Shown: positions 33,264 to 42,452, counted from the first letter of the stretch. The stretch is 64,000 nt of DNA from Nocardiopsis sp. JB363 (GCF_900143625.1 NZ_FRFF01000131.1:100954-164953), one strand, 5' to 3'. Numbers and translations are program-made. The notes: generated by a model from the letters alone, not told the origin.

Positions 33264-34571
33264 GTGACCGTCAGAGCACCGTTCGAGATCCACTGGAACA
33301 GTCCCGAAGAACTCGCCGCCCTTCAGAGCAAGCGGCTGCCCCAGGTCCTGGAGTGGGCCTCCGCGTCGCCCTTCTATCAAGAACGACTCTTCGCCTCGGG
33401 TGCCCCGCCCACCTCCGTGGATCTGCCCTCCCTTCCCCTGACCACCAAGCAGGACCTCCGTGATCAGCGGCCCTTCGGCATGCTGGCGGTGCCCCGGCGC
33501 CGCGTCGCCACCTACCACGAGTCCAGCGGGAGCGCCGGTCAGGCGACACCGTCCTTCTACACCGAACAGGACTGGGAGGACCTGGTCGAGCGGTACGCCC
33601 GCAAATGGGTGGCCATCACCGCCGAAGACACCTTCCTGGTCCGCACGCCCTACGCACTGATGCTCACCGGCCACCTGGCCCACGCGGCCGCGCGCTCCCG
33701 AGGAGCCACCGTCGTCCCCGGCGACAACCGTTCACTCGCCACCCCCCTCTCCCGCATCGTCGAGGTGATCCGGGACCTGCGGGTGAGCCTGACCTGGTCC
33801 ATGTCGACCGAGACGCTGTTGTGGGCGGCCGCGGCGCGGGCGACCGGGCTGGACCCGACCTCCGACTTCCCCGAACTGCGCGCGCTGTTCGTCGGCGGGG
33901 ACCCGCTGACCCCCGAACGGCGACAGCGCATCGGCGAGATCTGGGGGGTGCCCGTGGTGGAGGAGTTCGGATCCACCGAGACCGGCAGTCTTGCCGGGCA
34001 GTGTCCCGCCGGGAGCATGCACCTGTGGGCGGATCGGGTCCTCTTCGAGGTACTCGACCCCGTGACCGGCACGTCGTCACCGGAGGGCCGCGGACGTCTG
34101 GTGGTGACCCCGCTCTACCGGGAGGCCATGCCCCTGCTCCGTTACGACCTGGAGGACGACGTCGAGGTGTCCTATACGGCGTGTATGTGCGGGTGGCCGC
34201 TGCCGACCGTACGGGTCCTCGGCCGCTCCGCCTGGGAGTACAGGGCGGATGGCAGACCCGTCACTCAGCACGATCTGGAGGCTGCGGTGTTCGGCCTGCC
34301 CGCGCGGTACGGCGTGCTGTTCTGGCGGGCTCGGGCCGGCAGGAACGGTCTGGTCATGGAGTTCGAGGTCGCGCCCGAGTACCGGGCGGATGCCGTGGCC
34401 CGGTTGCGCACGGCGGTCCAGGAGGCACTGGGGATCGTGCCGGACCTGCGCCCGGTGGCGCCGGGATCACTGGTCCCGCATGGTCTCCTGACCGCTTCCC
34501 AGGACGTGGTCAAGCCGCGGAGCCTCTTCGCCGAACATGAGGACTGGGATCGCGCCGTCCTCTACCACTGA
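33264..34571 (+). CDS. PaaK/F390-synthetase-like aromatic acid adenylating ligase (copy 1)
   Basis: The 435-residue protein is an adenylate-forming enzyme of the phenylacetate-CoA ligase / coenzyme F390 synthetase type: YHESSGSAGQATPSFY (84-99) is the phosphate loop, EEFGSTETGSLAG the A5-type motif, and PLLRYDLEDDVEV with CMCGWPLPTVRVLGR the A7-A8 region. The GTG at 33264 follows GAGGAGG. The phosphate loop is less canonical than in its paralogue at 49286 (SSGTSGAPT). Homologues in benzoxazole pathways activate an aminophenol acid and join it to a second molecule. It leads the operon that makes 3-amino-4-hydroxybenzoate, so that acid is its likely substrate. Confidence 0.87.
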   Translation: MTVRAPFEIHWNSPEELAALQSKRLPQVLEWASASPFYQERLFASGAPPTSVDLPSLPLTTKQDLRDQRPFGMLAVPRRRVATYHESSGSAGQATPSFYTEQDWEDLVERYARKWVAITAEDTFLVRTPYALMLTGHLAHAAARSRGATVVPGDNRSLATPLSRIVEVIRDLRVSLTWSMSTETLLWAAAARATGLDPTSDFPELRALFVGGDPLTPERRQRIGEIWGVPVVEEFGSTETGSLAGQCPAGSMHLWADRVLFEVLDPVTGTSSPEGRGRLVVTPLYREAMPLLRYDLEDDVEVSYTACMCGWPLPTVRVLGRSAWEYRADGRPVTQHDLEAAVFGLPARYGVLFWRARAGRNGLVMEFEVAPEYRADAVARLRTAVQEALGIVPDLRPVAPGSLVPHGLLTASQDVVKPRSLFAEHEDWDRAVLYH

Positions 34572-34726
34572 TTCCTCCCGGTTCGATATCCGAAGATAAA
34601 CGCATCGATAACCCCTGGGCCGATGCTGAGGAGTGTCGGACCGACCGCTCGCGGGGTCCGGCCGACCCTGACCGAGTAGTGAAAGGCATGGGCGCATGCG
34701 CTGCGCACGGATCGAAGGCGGTGGCG

Positions 34727-36046
34727 ATGGTGACATCAACCGTGACCGCCGTTGAGGCTCCTCTTCCCACGACGTCATCGCGGACCCGAGCAGGAAGCAT
34801 CGAGGTCTGGAAGTTCGGTGGCAGCTCCCTGGCCTCCCCGGAGCAGGTGCGGGCGGTGGCCGAGCGGATCGGCCGGGAACGTCGACAGGGACGCTCCCTG
34901 GTCGTGGTGGTCTCCGCCAGAGGCGACACCACGGACGAACTCTTGGGCGCTGCGGCCTCGGTGGGCTCCACCGCACCCGGCCGCGAGATGGACCAGTTGC
35001 TGGCCACCGGTGAGAGTGCCAGTGCCGCCCTGACCGCCATGGCCCTCCAAGCCCGCGGGGTGGCGGCGACCTCCCTGTCCGGCCTTCGTGGGGGCATCCG
35101 GACCTCGGGCCGCCCCGGCGAGGGGAGCGTGACCGCCATCGACACCGAGTACGTGCTGCGCGCGCTGGACTCCGGGCACGTGGCGGTGGTGGCGGGTTTC
35201 CAGGGGGTCGGCCCCGAAGGCGACATCACCACCCTGGGCCGCGGCGGCTCCGACACCACCGCGGTGGCGCTCGCGGCCGCGTTCGGATCGGCGAGCTGCG
35301 ACATCCACACCGACGTCGACGGGGTTCGCACCGCCGACCCCCGAGTCTGCCCGAACACCCGCCTCATCCCCGAGATCCACGCGTCGACCATGGCCGAGAT
35401 GGCCTTCGCCGGGGCCCGGGTCATGCACTCCCGGGCCGTGGAGACGGCGGCACTGCACGGCGTGGAGATCCGGGTCAGGAACGCGTCCGAACAGCACGGG
35501 GGCACGCGAATCGTGCCTGAAGGGGACAAGGACATGGTCGAGACCGTTCCAGCGGTCCGGGCCGTCGCCCACGAACTGGGTGCCGTCCGAGCACAGCTCC
35601 GGATCGCCGAGGCCGACGGTGCCCTCACCGTCGAACTGTTCCGCGCACTCGCCGCGGCACCGGTCCCCGTGGACATGGTCTGGGCGGACCACCGCGATGA
35701 CGGCGCTTTCCACTCCGGGATCACTCTCCGGGGATCGGACGCCGAGCGGCTGCGCCGTGTCCTGGCCGAGACGGTCGGCCGTGAGGGTGTCCACCTGGGG
35801 TTCGGACCCGCCGTCGGCAAGGTCTCCCTCGTCGGTTCCGGCCTGCTCAGCCGCCCCGAGTACACAGCACGCGCGCTCTCCGCCCTGGCCTCCGCGGAGA
35901 TACCCGTGGGATCTCTGGCCACCTCGCAGTCACGGATCTGCGCCACCGTCCCCGAGCCCGAGACCCACCGGGCGGTCCGTGTCCTGCACGGCGCATTCGA
36001 CCTCGACGCACGCCTGGGACACCAGCCCTCCGGAACCGCGTCCTGA
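34727..36046 (+). CDS. Aspartokinase
   Basis: The product (439 residues from the ATG at 34727, which follows AAGGCGG) begins its kinase domain with EVWKFGGSSLASPEQVRA. It has GRGGSDTTAVALAAAFG and the aspartate-binding DIHTDVDGVRTADPR, followed by two C-terminal ACT domains. In-frame starts at 34679 and 34688 are possible, so the exact start is uncertain. It makes aspartyl phosphate on the way to aspartate semialdehyde, one of the two precursors of 3-amino-4-hydroxybenzoate. A dedicated, perhaps feedback-altered, aspartokinase in the same operon as GriI and GriH homologues fits this supply role. Confidence 0.92.
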   Translation: MVTSTVTAVEAPLPTTSSRTRAGSIEVWKFGGSSLASPEQVRAVAERIGRERRQGRSLVVVVSARGDTTDELLGAAASVGSTAPGREMDQLLATGESASAALTAMALQARGVAATSLSGLRGGIRTSGRPGEGSVTAIDTEYVLRALDSGHVAVVAGFQGVGPEGDITTLGRGGSDTTAVALAAAFGSASCDIHTDVDGVRTADPRVCPNTRLIPEIHASTMAEMAFAGARVMHSRAVETAALHGVEIRVRNASEQHGGTRIVPEGDKDMVETVPAVRAVAHELGAVRAQLRIAEADGALTVELFRALAAAPVPVDMVWADHRDDGAFHSGITLRGSDAERLRRVLAETVGREGVHLGFGPAVGKVSLVGSGLLSRPEYTARALSALASAEIPVGSLATSQSRICATVPEPETHRAVRVLHGAFDLDARLGHQPSGTAS

Positions 36047-36065
36047 CCAGAAAGGCACACCAGCC

Positions 36066-36890
36066 ATGCCCGACAACACTCCCTTCGCCCGGCGACTACG
36101 TCTCCAACGCATCTTCCGCCACGATGAACAACGCCTCCTGGTCGTCCCACTGGACCACTCCGTCACCAATGGCCCCGTCACCGGAGGCAACCGCCTCAAC
36201 CTGCTGGTGGGGCAGCTCGCCACCAACCAGGTGGACGCGGTCGTCGTGCACAAGGGCGCCCTGCGCCACCTCGATTCGGACTGGTTCACCCGGACCTCGC
36301 TCATCGTGCACCTGAGCGCGAGCACCATGCACGCCGACGACCCGGACGCCAAGTACCTGGTGGCCGGGGTGGAGGAAGCCGTCCGCCTGGGAGCGGACGC
36401 GGTCAGCGTCCACGTCAACCTGGGCTCCCGTGAGGAGCGGCGCCAGATCGCGGACCTGGCCCTGGTGTCCGAGAGCTGCGACCGCTGGAACCTGCCCTTG
36501 CTGGCCATGGTCTACCCGCGGGGCCCCAAGGTCGCCGATCCCCAGGATCCGGAGCTGATCTCCCACGCGGTGTCGCTCGCCGCGGACCTGGGCGCCGACC
36601 TGGTCAAGACCGAGTACTCCGGTTCGGTCGAGAGCATGCGCGAGATCGTCGCCTCCGCCTCGATCCCCGTCATCCCCGTCGGTGGGCCCAAACACGAGGA
36701 CGTCGAAGAGGTGCTGCGCTACGTCGACGACGTCATGTCCTGCGGCGCCGCCGGGATCGCCATGGGGCGCAACATCTTCCAGGCCCCGGACCCGGGATCG
36801 ATGGCCGAGGCCGTCGCCCGGCGTGTCCACAACCGTTTCGACCTGGCTCAGGGCTCTATGGAGGGCCCCTCTCGGGCTCTCGCCGACTGA
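36066..36890 (+). CDS. griI: GriI-type aldolase (2-amino-4,5-dihydroxy-6-oxo-7-phosphooxyheptanoate synthase)
   Basis: The 274-residue protein is a class I fructose-bisphosphate aldolase homologue of the archaeal shikimate/GriI branch: RLLVVPLDHSVTNGP near the N-terminus, the Schiff-base lysine in ADLVKTEYSGS, and PVIPVGGPKHED. GriI condenses aspartate semialdehyde with dihydroxyacetone phosphate, the first step of the grixazone route to 3-amino-4-hydroxybenzoate. The ATG at 36066 lies 19 bases after the aspartokinase stop and the GriH homologue follows, so the three form the complete known supply set. Confidence 0.92.
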   Translation: MPDNTPFARRLRLQRIFRHDEQRLLVVPLDHSVTNGPVTGGNRLNLLVGQLATNQVDAVVVHKGALRHLDSDWFTRTSLIVHLSASTMHADDPDAKYLVAGVEEAVRLGADAVSVHVNLGSREERRQIADLALVSESCDRWNLPLLAMVYPRGPKVADPQDPELISHAVSLAADLGADLVKTEYSGSVESMREIVASASIPVIPVGGPKHEDVEEVLRYVDDVMSCGAAGIAMGRNIFQAPDPGSMAEAVARRVHNRFDLAQGSMEGPSRALAD

Positions 36891-36959
36891 CCCCGCCCCG
36901 ACCATCCATGACCCATCCCCTTCCACCCCAAAAGTGCACGACCATTGAGGAGTTGTCCC

Positions 36960-38063
36960 GTGAAGCTGACCTGGCTCGACATCCGCGGTACCGGAGAGAC
37001 CACCGCCGCCGTGGTCCAGGAGGCCCTGCACCACAGGGTCGACGGACTCGTCTCCGACGACCCGGCGGGCTTCGCCGACCTACCGCCGACCGTGACCAAG
37101 GTGTTGCTTTCGCTGAACGGCCCGCTGCCGGAGGACTTCGGGGGAGCCGACGTGGTCATCGTCGACCCCGAGCGGCACGGCACCCCGGCGGAGCTGTCCC
37201 TGCTCCACCCCGAGGTGGAGTTCGGCCGGTTCGTCGAGATCATCGACGCGGAGACCCTGGAGAAGGCCTGCCAGTCCGCCAGAACCGAGCCCTGGAGTGT
37301 CCTACTGTTCCGAGACCCGACCAAGATCCCGCTGGAGATCGTCATCGCCGCGGCCGCGGGCGCCTCGGGCAGCATCATCACGATCGCGCAGGACATCGAG
37401 GAGGCCGAGATCATCTTCGGTGTCCTCGAACTGGGTTCGGACGGGGTCATGATGGCGCCGCGTGCGGTGGGCGACGCCGCCGAGCTCCGGGCCTCCGCCG
37501 AGACCGAGACTCCCGACCTGGAGCTGGCGGAACTGGAGGTCACCGGCACGGAGCACATCGGTATGGGTGAGCGCGCGTGCGTGGATACCTGCACCCACTT
37601 CCGCGAGGACGAGGGCATTCTCGTCGGCTCGCACTCCAAGGGGATGATCCTGTGCGTGAGTGAGACCCACCCCCTGCCCTACATGCCGACCCGCCCCTTC
37701 CGGGTCAACGCGGGCGCGATCCACTCCTACACCCTGTCCAAGGACAGCCGCACCAACTACCTGAGCGAGCTGAAGGCGGGCAGCAAGGTGATGGCCGTGG
37801 ACGTGGAGGGCCGCACCCGCCTGGTGACGGTCGGCCGGGTCAAGATCGAGTCACGTCCGCTGATCTCGGTCAACGCGGTGTCCACCGACGGACGGTCGGT
37901 GAACCTGATCCTTCAGGACGACTGGCACGTGCGTGTGCTGGGCCCGGGAGGAGCGGTGCTCAACAGCACCGAACTCAAGCCCGGGGACCGGGTGATGGGA
38001 TACCTTCCGGTCCAAGACCGTCACGTCGGCTACCCGATCGACGAGTTCTGCCTGGAGAAGTAG
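36960..38063 (+). CDS. griH: GriH-type 3-amino-4-hydroxybenzoate synthase (3-dehydroquinate synthase II family)
   Basis: The 367-residue protein belongs to the DHQ synthase II family: KLTWLDIRGTGETTAAVVQE at the start, GASGSIITIAQDIEEAEIIF and LELGSDGVMM in the middle, and a C-terminal beta domain with SHSKGMILCVSETHPLPYM and AGSKVMAVDVEGRTRLVTVG. GriH converts the GriI product to 3-amino-4-hydroxybenzoate without involving shikimate. The GTG at 36960 follows GAGGAG. In archaea the same family makes 3-dehydroquinate; the GriI neighbour and the o-aminophenol oxidase nearby favour the aminohydroxybenzoate function. Confidence 0.92.
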   Translation: MKLTWLDIRGTGETTAAVVQEALHHRVDGLVSDDPAGFADLPPTVTKVLLSLNGPLPEDFGGADVVIVDPERHGTPAELSLLHPEVEFGRFVEIIDAETLEKACQSARTEPWSVLLFRDPTKIPLEIVIAAAAGASGSIITIAQDIEEAEIIFGVLELGSDGVMMAPRAVGDAAELRASAETETPDLELAELEVTGTEHIGMGERACVDTCTHFREDEGILVGSHSKGMILCVSETHPLPYMPTRPFRVNAGAIHSYTLSKDSRTNYLSELKAGSKVMAVDVEGRTRLVTVGRVKIESRPLISVNAVSTDGRSVNLILQDDWHVRVLGPGGAVLNSTELKPGDRVMGYLPVQDRHVGYPIDEFCLEK

Positions 38064-38077
38064 GTCGCGGACGACGA

Positions 38078-38109
38078 GGCGCCGCCGGGACGGACGTCCC
38101 GGCGGCGCC
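38078..38109. terminator. Bidirectional terminator hairpin
   Basis: GGCGCCGCCGGGAC pairs perfectly with GTCCCGGCGGCGCC across a four-base loop, 15 bases after the GriH stop and 26 bases before the minus-strand stop of the oxidase. It separates the two convergent units. Confidence 0.8.
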
Positions 38110-38134
38110 GGCCCGTGTGCCGGGTGTTCCGGGT

Positions 38135-39052
38135 TCACACGTCGTAGGTGTAGAACGGGGTGTGGTCGACCAGGTCGGCCGGGGTCATCGTGTTCCAGGG
38201 CGCCAACAGGGTGTGCAGGGACGGCACCCCGGGGGTGGGTTCCACCGGCAGGTAGTGGGGGACACCCGGATGTTCCTCCTGCCAGAGCGCCCACAGCTTG
38301 TCGATGAACGCGTGGTGCAGGAAGAAGACGGGGTCGTTCGGCGAGCCGATGTAGAGCATATGGCCGCCCACCCACACGTGGACCGAACCGTGCAGCTTTC
38401 CGATGTTCTCCTCCCACGGGAACATCGCATAGCCCTCCACGTGGTTGCGGAAGCTCTCGAAGGGCGGCTCGTAGCCCGACGTGTGGTTCCAGGGTGGGGA
38501 ATCGTAGACGGGCAGGGCCAGCGTCTCCTCCAGCTCCTCCGCGGTGGAAAGCTCACCGAGCCCACCCAGGTCGCGGATGAGGTAGGGGCGGTCATCGTGG
38601 GTGTAGTTGCCCTCCAGCCACGGGTCCTCGGGACCGTCGGGCACAACGCTGGTGTTGATCCGCCATCCGTTGGCGAAGGCGAACGGTCCGGTGGTGACCC
38701 TGCCGTCGCCGGGGCGGCCGTTCCCGCCCAGGAAGTCCTCACCCCACAGTGGTGAGTCGGTTCCGCGGTCCGTCGTCCAGTCCCAGTAGGGCAGGGTCAC
38801 CGACGGGTCCACCCACCGGAGGGCCTTCTCGAACTCCAGCAGGTATTGGCGGTGCCAGGGCATCAGACCCGGGTTGATGTGGCCGTAGCGGGGCCCATCG
38901 TCCTTGTTGATGTAGTCGGACGAGTTCATCCGGATGTGCAGCCGTACGAACTCGTCATAGACGCCTCTGCGCTTGAGTTCGAGGACGGCGTCGATGAACG
39001 CGCGCCTCTCCCTGTCGGTCATGTCCAGGTGGTTCTTGCGAACGTGCGCCAT
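38135..39052 (-). CDS. Tyrosinase-like copper oxidase, probable o-aminophenol oxidase (GriF-like)
   Basis: The 305-residue protein has both type 3 copper sites. CuA: H39 (FVRLHIRMN), H58 and H67 ([15 protein letters not shown]). CuB: H221 and H225 ([13 protein letters not shown]) and the HH pair at 246-247 ([17 protein letters not shown]). It is a little longer than typical Streptomyces tyrosinases. The ATG at 39052 follows GAGGGAG and lies 11 bases after the chaperone gene. In grixazone biosynthesis GriF oxidises o-aminophenols to quinone imines that couple to phenoxazinones. With two o-aminophenol pathways in the same cluster this role is more likely than melanin formation; nitrosation-type chemistry is a third option. 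Confidence 0.9.
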   Translation of the reverse strand: MAHVRKNHLDMTDRERRAFIDAVLELKRRGVYDEFVRLHIRMNSSDYINKDDGPRYGHINPGLMPWHRQYLLEFEKALRWVDPSVTLPYWDWTTDRGTDSPLWGEDFLGGNGRPGDGRVTTGPFAFANGWRINTSVVPDGPEDPWLEGNYTHDDRPYLIRDLGGLGELSTAEELEETLALPVYDSPPWNHTSGYEPPFESFRNHVEGYAMFPWEENIGKLHGSVHVWVGGHMLYIGSPNDPVFFLHHAFIDKLWALWQEEHPGVPHYLPVEPTPGVPSLHTLLAPWNTMTPADLVDHTPFYTYDV

Positions 39053-39063
39053 GTCCGTCTCCC

Positions 39064-39408
39064 TCAGTTGTGGCCCGCGTGCCCGATCGGAAGCAGGTCG
39101 GCCCCGCGCAGCTCCCGTACCGCGGTACGCGCCGCGTCCAGCGGATTCGGCGCCATCCGGTAATGACACATGGAGCTGAGGTAGGCGTCGTCGGCGAACT
39201 TCATGAGGTGGAGTCGGCGCCCGTCGACGAAGACGGCGTCCTCCCCCGCCACCGTGGTGACACGGATCTCGCGCCCCTGGTAGGTCTCGGTGTACTCGCC
39301 GCTCTCGGCGCCGGCGAACAGTTCGGGGCCTCGCAGGACCAGGGCGACCGGTAACCCCGCCATCACCGTGGCTCCCGCCGTCCACTTCAGCAGCTCTCTC
39401 CGTCTCAC
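39064..39408 (-). CDS. MelC1/GriE-like copper chaperone (tyrosinase caddie)
   Basis: The 114-residue protein has a twin-arginine-like start (MRRRELLKW) and a hydrophobic stretch (residues 10-26), then a small beta domain with the caddie motif [20 protein letters not shown] and [15 protein letters not shown], which carry histidines that hand copper to the oxidase. The GTG start lies behind a very strong AGGAGG. Caddie proteins hold the oxidase, deliver copper and can carry it through the Tat system, so the oxidase may act outside the cytoplasm. The C-terminal HAGHN adds possible copper ligands. Confidence 0.9.
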   Translation of the reverse strand: MRRRELLKWTAGATVMAGLPVALVLRGPELFAGAESGEYTETYQGREIRVTTVAGEDAVFVDGRRLHLMKFADDAYLSSMCHYRMAPNPLDAARTAVRELRGADLLPIGHAGHN

Positions 39409-39571
39409 GGAAAACCTCCTCGTCGTCGCGGGCAGGGTGCCCGCGGTCCCATGCTGGCCACCGCCCGTATCGCACCCGTATCGGCGGGATATGGCGTGCC
39501 CGGGAACGAGTCGGCCCGCGACCGCGGGTGGCGGTCACGGGCCGTGAGAACGCGATTCGGGGATTTCGGGG

Positions 39572-40855
39572 TCAGGCCTCCGGGTCACCGAAGCGGGTCA
39601 GAGCCAGGGCGAGCAGCCCCGACAGGAGGGGCAGGACCATCACCGCGGCCAGCCCCGGTGCCGGGCCGAGAACCCCGAAGAGGGCCCCCGCCGCGGCGGA
39701 GCCGACGGCCCCGCCCAGGAAGAAGGTGAGGTTGAGGAGGCCCATCCCCGCCCCCCGCTGGGGAAGCGGGACACGCGGCGACACGAACCCGGTCATCACC
39801 ACCTGTGTGACGGCGAAGGCGGCCAGGGCCCCCGACGTCCCCAGTACCAGAAGCGCGGGGCCACCGCCGACCAGGGCGTACGCACCCAGCAGCAGGGCGC
39901 CCGCCAGGGCGGTACCGGTCACCAGGAAGACTCCGACCGAGGTTCCCCGGCGGCCCGCCATCCGGGACAGGACGGCCGCCACCACGGCACCCGGCAGCAG
40001 CCACAGACCGACCTCCAGGACGGACCAGTCGTAGTCATCGAACAGGATCCGGGGCACGCCGAACATCGCGGCGAACAGCCCCGCGTAGACCCCGGAGCCC
40101 ACGGCGACGGCCAGGAGGTAGGGGCCGCTGGTCACCAGACTCGCGGGGATGAAACCATCCGTGCGCCGAACGGTGCGCGCGACGAGCAGCCCGGCACCGA
40201 GGAGGCCCAGCACCGCTGTCACCACCACCGCTGTGGGGGGCAGAACCAGCGCCGGAGCCTGAATGAGCACCAGCAGGGAGCCCGCCGCCAGGGTGAGCAA
40301 CCCGGCACCGGCCAGGTCCATGGGCCTGCCGGACCCCGTACGGGCGGAGGCCAAGCGCAGGCACAGCGGTACCGCCGCCAGGGACAGCGCGGGCAGGACC
40401 AAGGTGACCCGCCAGGACAGCCCGGCGGTCACGACACCGCCCGCCAGGGTCGCCCCCGCGGCGAAGAACGCCATCGCGGCGCCGAAGATCATCAACACGG
40501 CGGGCCGTCGGTCCGGTGGCGAGGAGGCCGCCAGGGCCAAGGCGACGGCGCTCATCGCTCCGGATCCCGCCGCCAGCACGAAACGCCCGGCCACCACGAC
40601 CCCGAGGGCGGGCGCCACCAGGCAGACCACCGTGCCCACGACGAGGAGCACCGCTCCGATGAGGAGGGTGCGCCGGGCCCCCAGGGAGTCGGCCAGGCGC
40701 CCGAACAGGGCCGTGCCCACACCAAGGGCGAGCGCGTGGGCGGTCAGGACCCAGACGACGGAGGAGGGCGGGGCCCCCAGCGCCGCTGAGACCTCGGGCA
40801 GCGCGACCCCCGCGGCGGTGACCCCGAACACGGCCGGGCCGAACAACAGGGCCAA
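39572..40855 (-). CDS. MFS transporter, probable product exporter (N-terminus frameshifted)
   Basis: The 427-residue open frame is a multi-helix MFS drug/metabolite exporter: ALPEVSAALGAPPSSVVWVL in the first helix region, LFGRLADSLGARRTLLIGAV (motif A), about twelve hydrophobic segments. The frame can only start at a TTG (40855) without a ribosome site and inside the first helix. A proline-rich start with an ATG at 40968 (MSETSPRRPDTALAPP), overlapping the upstream oxidase stop, runs in another frame and would join smoothly if one base were added near 40861-40870. It is probably co-transcribed with the BBE-like oxidase and may export the pathway product. Confidence 0.8.
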   Translation of the reverse strand: MALLFGPAVFGVTAAGVALPEVSAALGAPPSSVVWVLTAHALALGVGTALFGRLADSLGARRTLLIGAVLLVVGTVVCLVAPALGVVVAGRFVLAAGSGAMSAVALALAASSPPDRRPAVLMIFGAAMAFFAAGATLAGGVVTAGLSWRVTLVLPALSLAAVPLCLRLASARTGSGRPMDLAGAGLLTLAAGSLLVLIQAPALVLPPTAVVVTAVLGLLGAGLLVARTVRRTDGFIPASLVTSGPYLLAVAVGSGVYAGLFAAMFGVPRILFDDYDWSVLEVGLWLLPGAVVAAVLSRMAGRRGTSVGVFLVTGTALAGALLLGAYALVGGGPALLVLGTSGALAAFAVTQVVMTGFVSPRVPLPQRGAGMGLLNLTFFLGGAVGSAAAGALFGVLGPAPGLAAVMVLPLLSGLLALALTRFGDPEA

Positions 40856-40960
40856 CCGCAGGCCCGCCGAACGGGCGCTGATTCCGGGATCGCCCCCGTC
40901 GGCGCGCCTCCCGGGGGCGCGGGGGGCGCGAGTGCGGTGTCGGGACGGCGGGGTGAGGTC

Positions 40961-42376
40961 TCAGACATGCTCGGGCTCCGGGGCGATGTTGTGGTTGGCT
41001 CGGAAGATGTTGTTCGGGTCGTAATGGGATTTCACGCGCACGAGCCGGGAGTAGGTGTCGGCGTCGAACGCCTCACGGGTGAGGTCGGAGGCGTCGGGAC
41101 CGCTGAGGAAGTTGATGAACCGGCGGCCCGCGTAGTGGACGCGCATCCTCTCCAGTAGGGCGCCCTCACCCGGGTCCGCACCCGGCCCCGCACCCGCGGG
41201 GACCTCCGAGAGCGTGGTCAGTGTGAAGGTCGCGTCCCTGCGACCGACGGCGCTGGGGACCCTGGGCGGTCGGGACAGCGCACCGCCCAGGTGGCGCAGT
41301 TCGACGATCATGTCCGTGCAGTCGGAGTCCGGACCGGCCAGTTCCACCATGGTCCGGACCCCGTCGTCCCCGAGACCGTCGAGCATGATGCAGCGTTGGC
41401 GGTAGGGGGTGGGAGCGACCGGGTCGCTGTACACAGAGGCGATGTCGGTGTAGGACATCTCGCGGACGGTGTCGACGATCGGCTCCATCGCCCGGAACGG
41501 CGCCACCAGCCGCTCGCCGTGTTGGGGGGAGCCCAGGTGAACGAACCGAAGGGCGACGGAGAGCCGTCCCCGCAGCGGTTCCGGGATCGGCGGCGCGTCC
41601 GGGAGACGGAGCAGGGCCAGGGAGGAGGTCATCTCCTCTGGGCAGTCCGCGGTCCACGCCCGCCAGGCGAGCATGGCCTCCGACGCGGATCGACCGGGCA
41701 GGATCAGCGCCCCGGCGTACACGTTGGGCACGGGAAAGAGACCGAACTCCATGGCGGTGACCACCCCGAAGTTCCCCTTCCCCCCTCGCAGCGCCCAGAA
41801 GAGGTCGGGGTGCCGATCCGGCGTCGCGGTGGTCTCCTCCCCCGAGGCGGTGACCAGGTCGATGCTCAGGACGTGATCGGCGGCGTAGCCGTGGGTGCGG
41901 GACATCAGCCCCAGTCCGCCACCGAGTGTGTAACCCACGACGCCGACCCCGGGCGAGGACCCGTTGAGCGGGGCCAGTCCGTGCGGGGCCGCCGCGTCGA
42001 TCACGTCCTGCCAGAGGGCACCCGCCTGGACGAGCGCCGTACGCCTGTCGGGGTCGATCTCCACCCCGCTCATTCGGCGGGTGCTGATCATGAGGGTGTC
42101 GATCGCGGGGGCGGCGGCCCCGTGGCCTGTCGCCTGGACCGCCACGGCCATGCCGTGTTCGGCCGCGAACGCGACGGCGGTCCGGACGTCCTCGGCCGAG
42201 GCGGCCGCCACAACGAGTGCGGGACGGTGCTCGAGGGCGGTGTTGTAGACCGCTTTCTCCTCCCGGTAGCCGCCCTGGCCCGGCAACAGCACGGACCCCT
42301 GGATCCGCTCCGCGAGTGAGGCCGTGCCGGCGGGCGCGACCCGGGGCGCCGTGCCGGAGGAGAGGGAACTGGACAT
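40961..42376 (-). CDS. FAD-linked oxidoreductase, berberine bridge enzyme-like (copy 2)
   Basis: The 471-residue protein has the PCMH-type FAD domain (VQATGHGAAAP with the linking histidine; VVGYTLGGGLGLMSRTHG; FWALRGGKGNFGVVTA) and the BBE tail YDPNNIFRANHNI. As in copy 1, the second flavin-linking cysteine is absent. The two copies share the same layout but differ too much to be a recent duplication. The ATG at 42376 follows GAAGGAGG. It starts a two-gene unit with the exporter and is flanked by the SARP regulator. Oxidation of a benzylic alcohol or an aminophenol ring is a reasonable but unproven role. Confidence 0.87.
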   Translation of the reverse strand: MSSSLSSGTAPRVAPAGTASLAERIQGSVLLPGQGGYREEKAVYNTALEHRPALVVAAASAEDVRTAVAFAAEHGMAVAVQATGHGAAAPAIDTLMISTRRMSGVEIDPDRRTALVQAGALWQDVIDAAAPHGLAPLNGSSPGVGVVGYTLGGGLGLMSRTHGYAADHVLSIDLVTASGEETTATPDRHPDLFWALRGGKGNFGVVTAMEFGLFPVPNVYAGALILPGRSASEAMLAWRAWTADCPEEMTSSLALLRLPDAPPIPEPLRGRLSVALRFVHLGSPQHGERLVAPFRAMEPIVDTVREMSYTDIASVYSDPVAPTPYRQRCIMLDGLGDDGVRTMVELAGPDSDCTDMIVELRHLGGALSRPPRVPSAVGRRDATFTLTTLSEVPAGAGPGADPGEGALLERMRVHYAGRRFINFLSGPDASDLTREAFDADTYSRLVRVKSHYDPNNIFRANHNIAPEPEHV

Positions 42377-42452
42377 GCTGGGACGTCCTCCTTCGGAAGG
42401 GTGTCATCGTGTGCCGACGAGTCTTCCGAGGCGGATGCGCCGATCCCATCCC

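Noticed and set aside
33264..34571. Phenylacetate degradation (paaK)
   Set aside because: No paaABCDE epoxidase or other phenylacetate genes are present, and the ligase leads the griIH-type operon.
38135..39408. Melanin operon melC1-melC2
   Set aside because: Domain content fits, but the position inside a cluster with two o-aminophenol pathways makes an o-aminophenol oxidase more likely; kept as an alternative in the annotation.
39512..39530. TCACGGGCCGTGA near 39.5 kb as a further regulon site
   Set aside because: The arms match but the spacer is three bases, which would place the half-sites on different faces of the helix.
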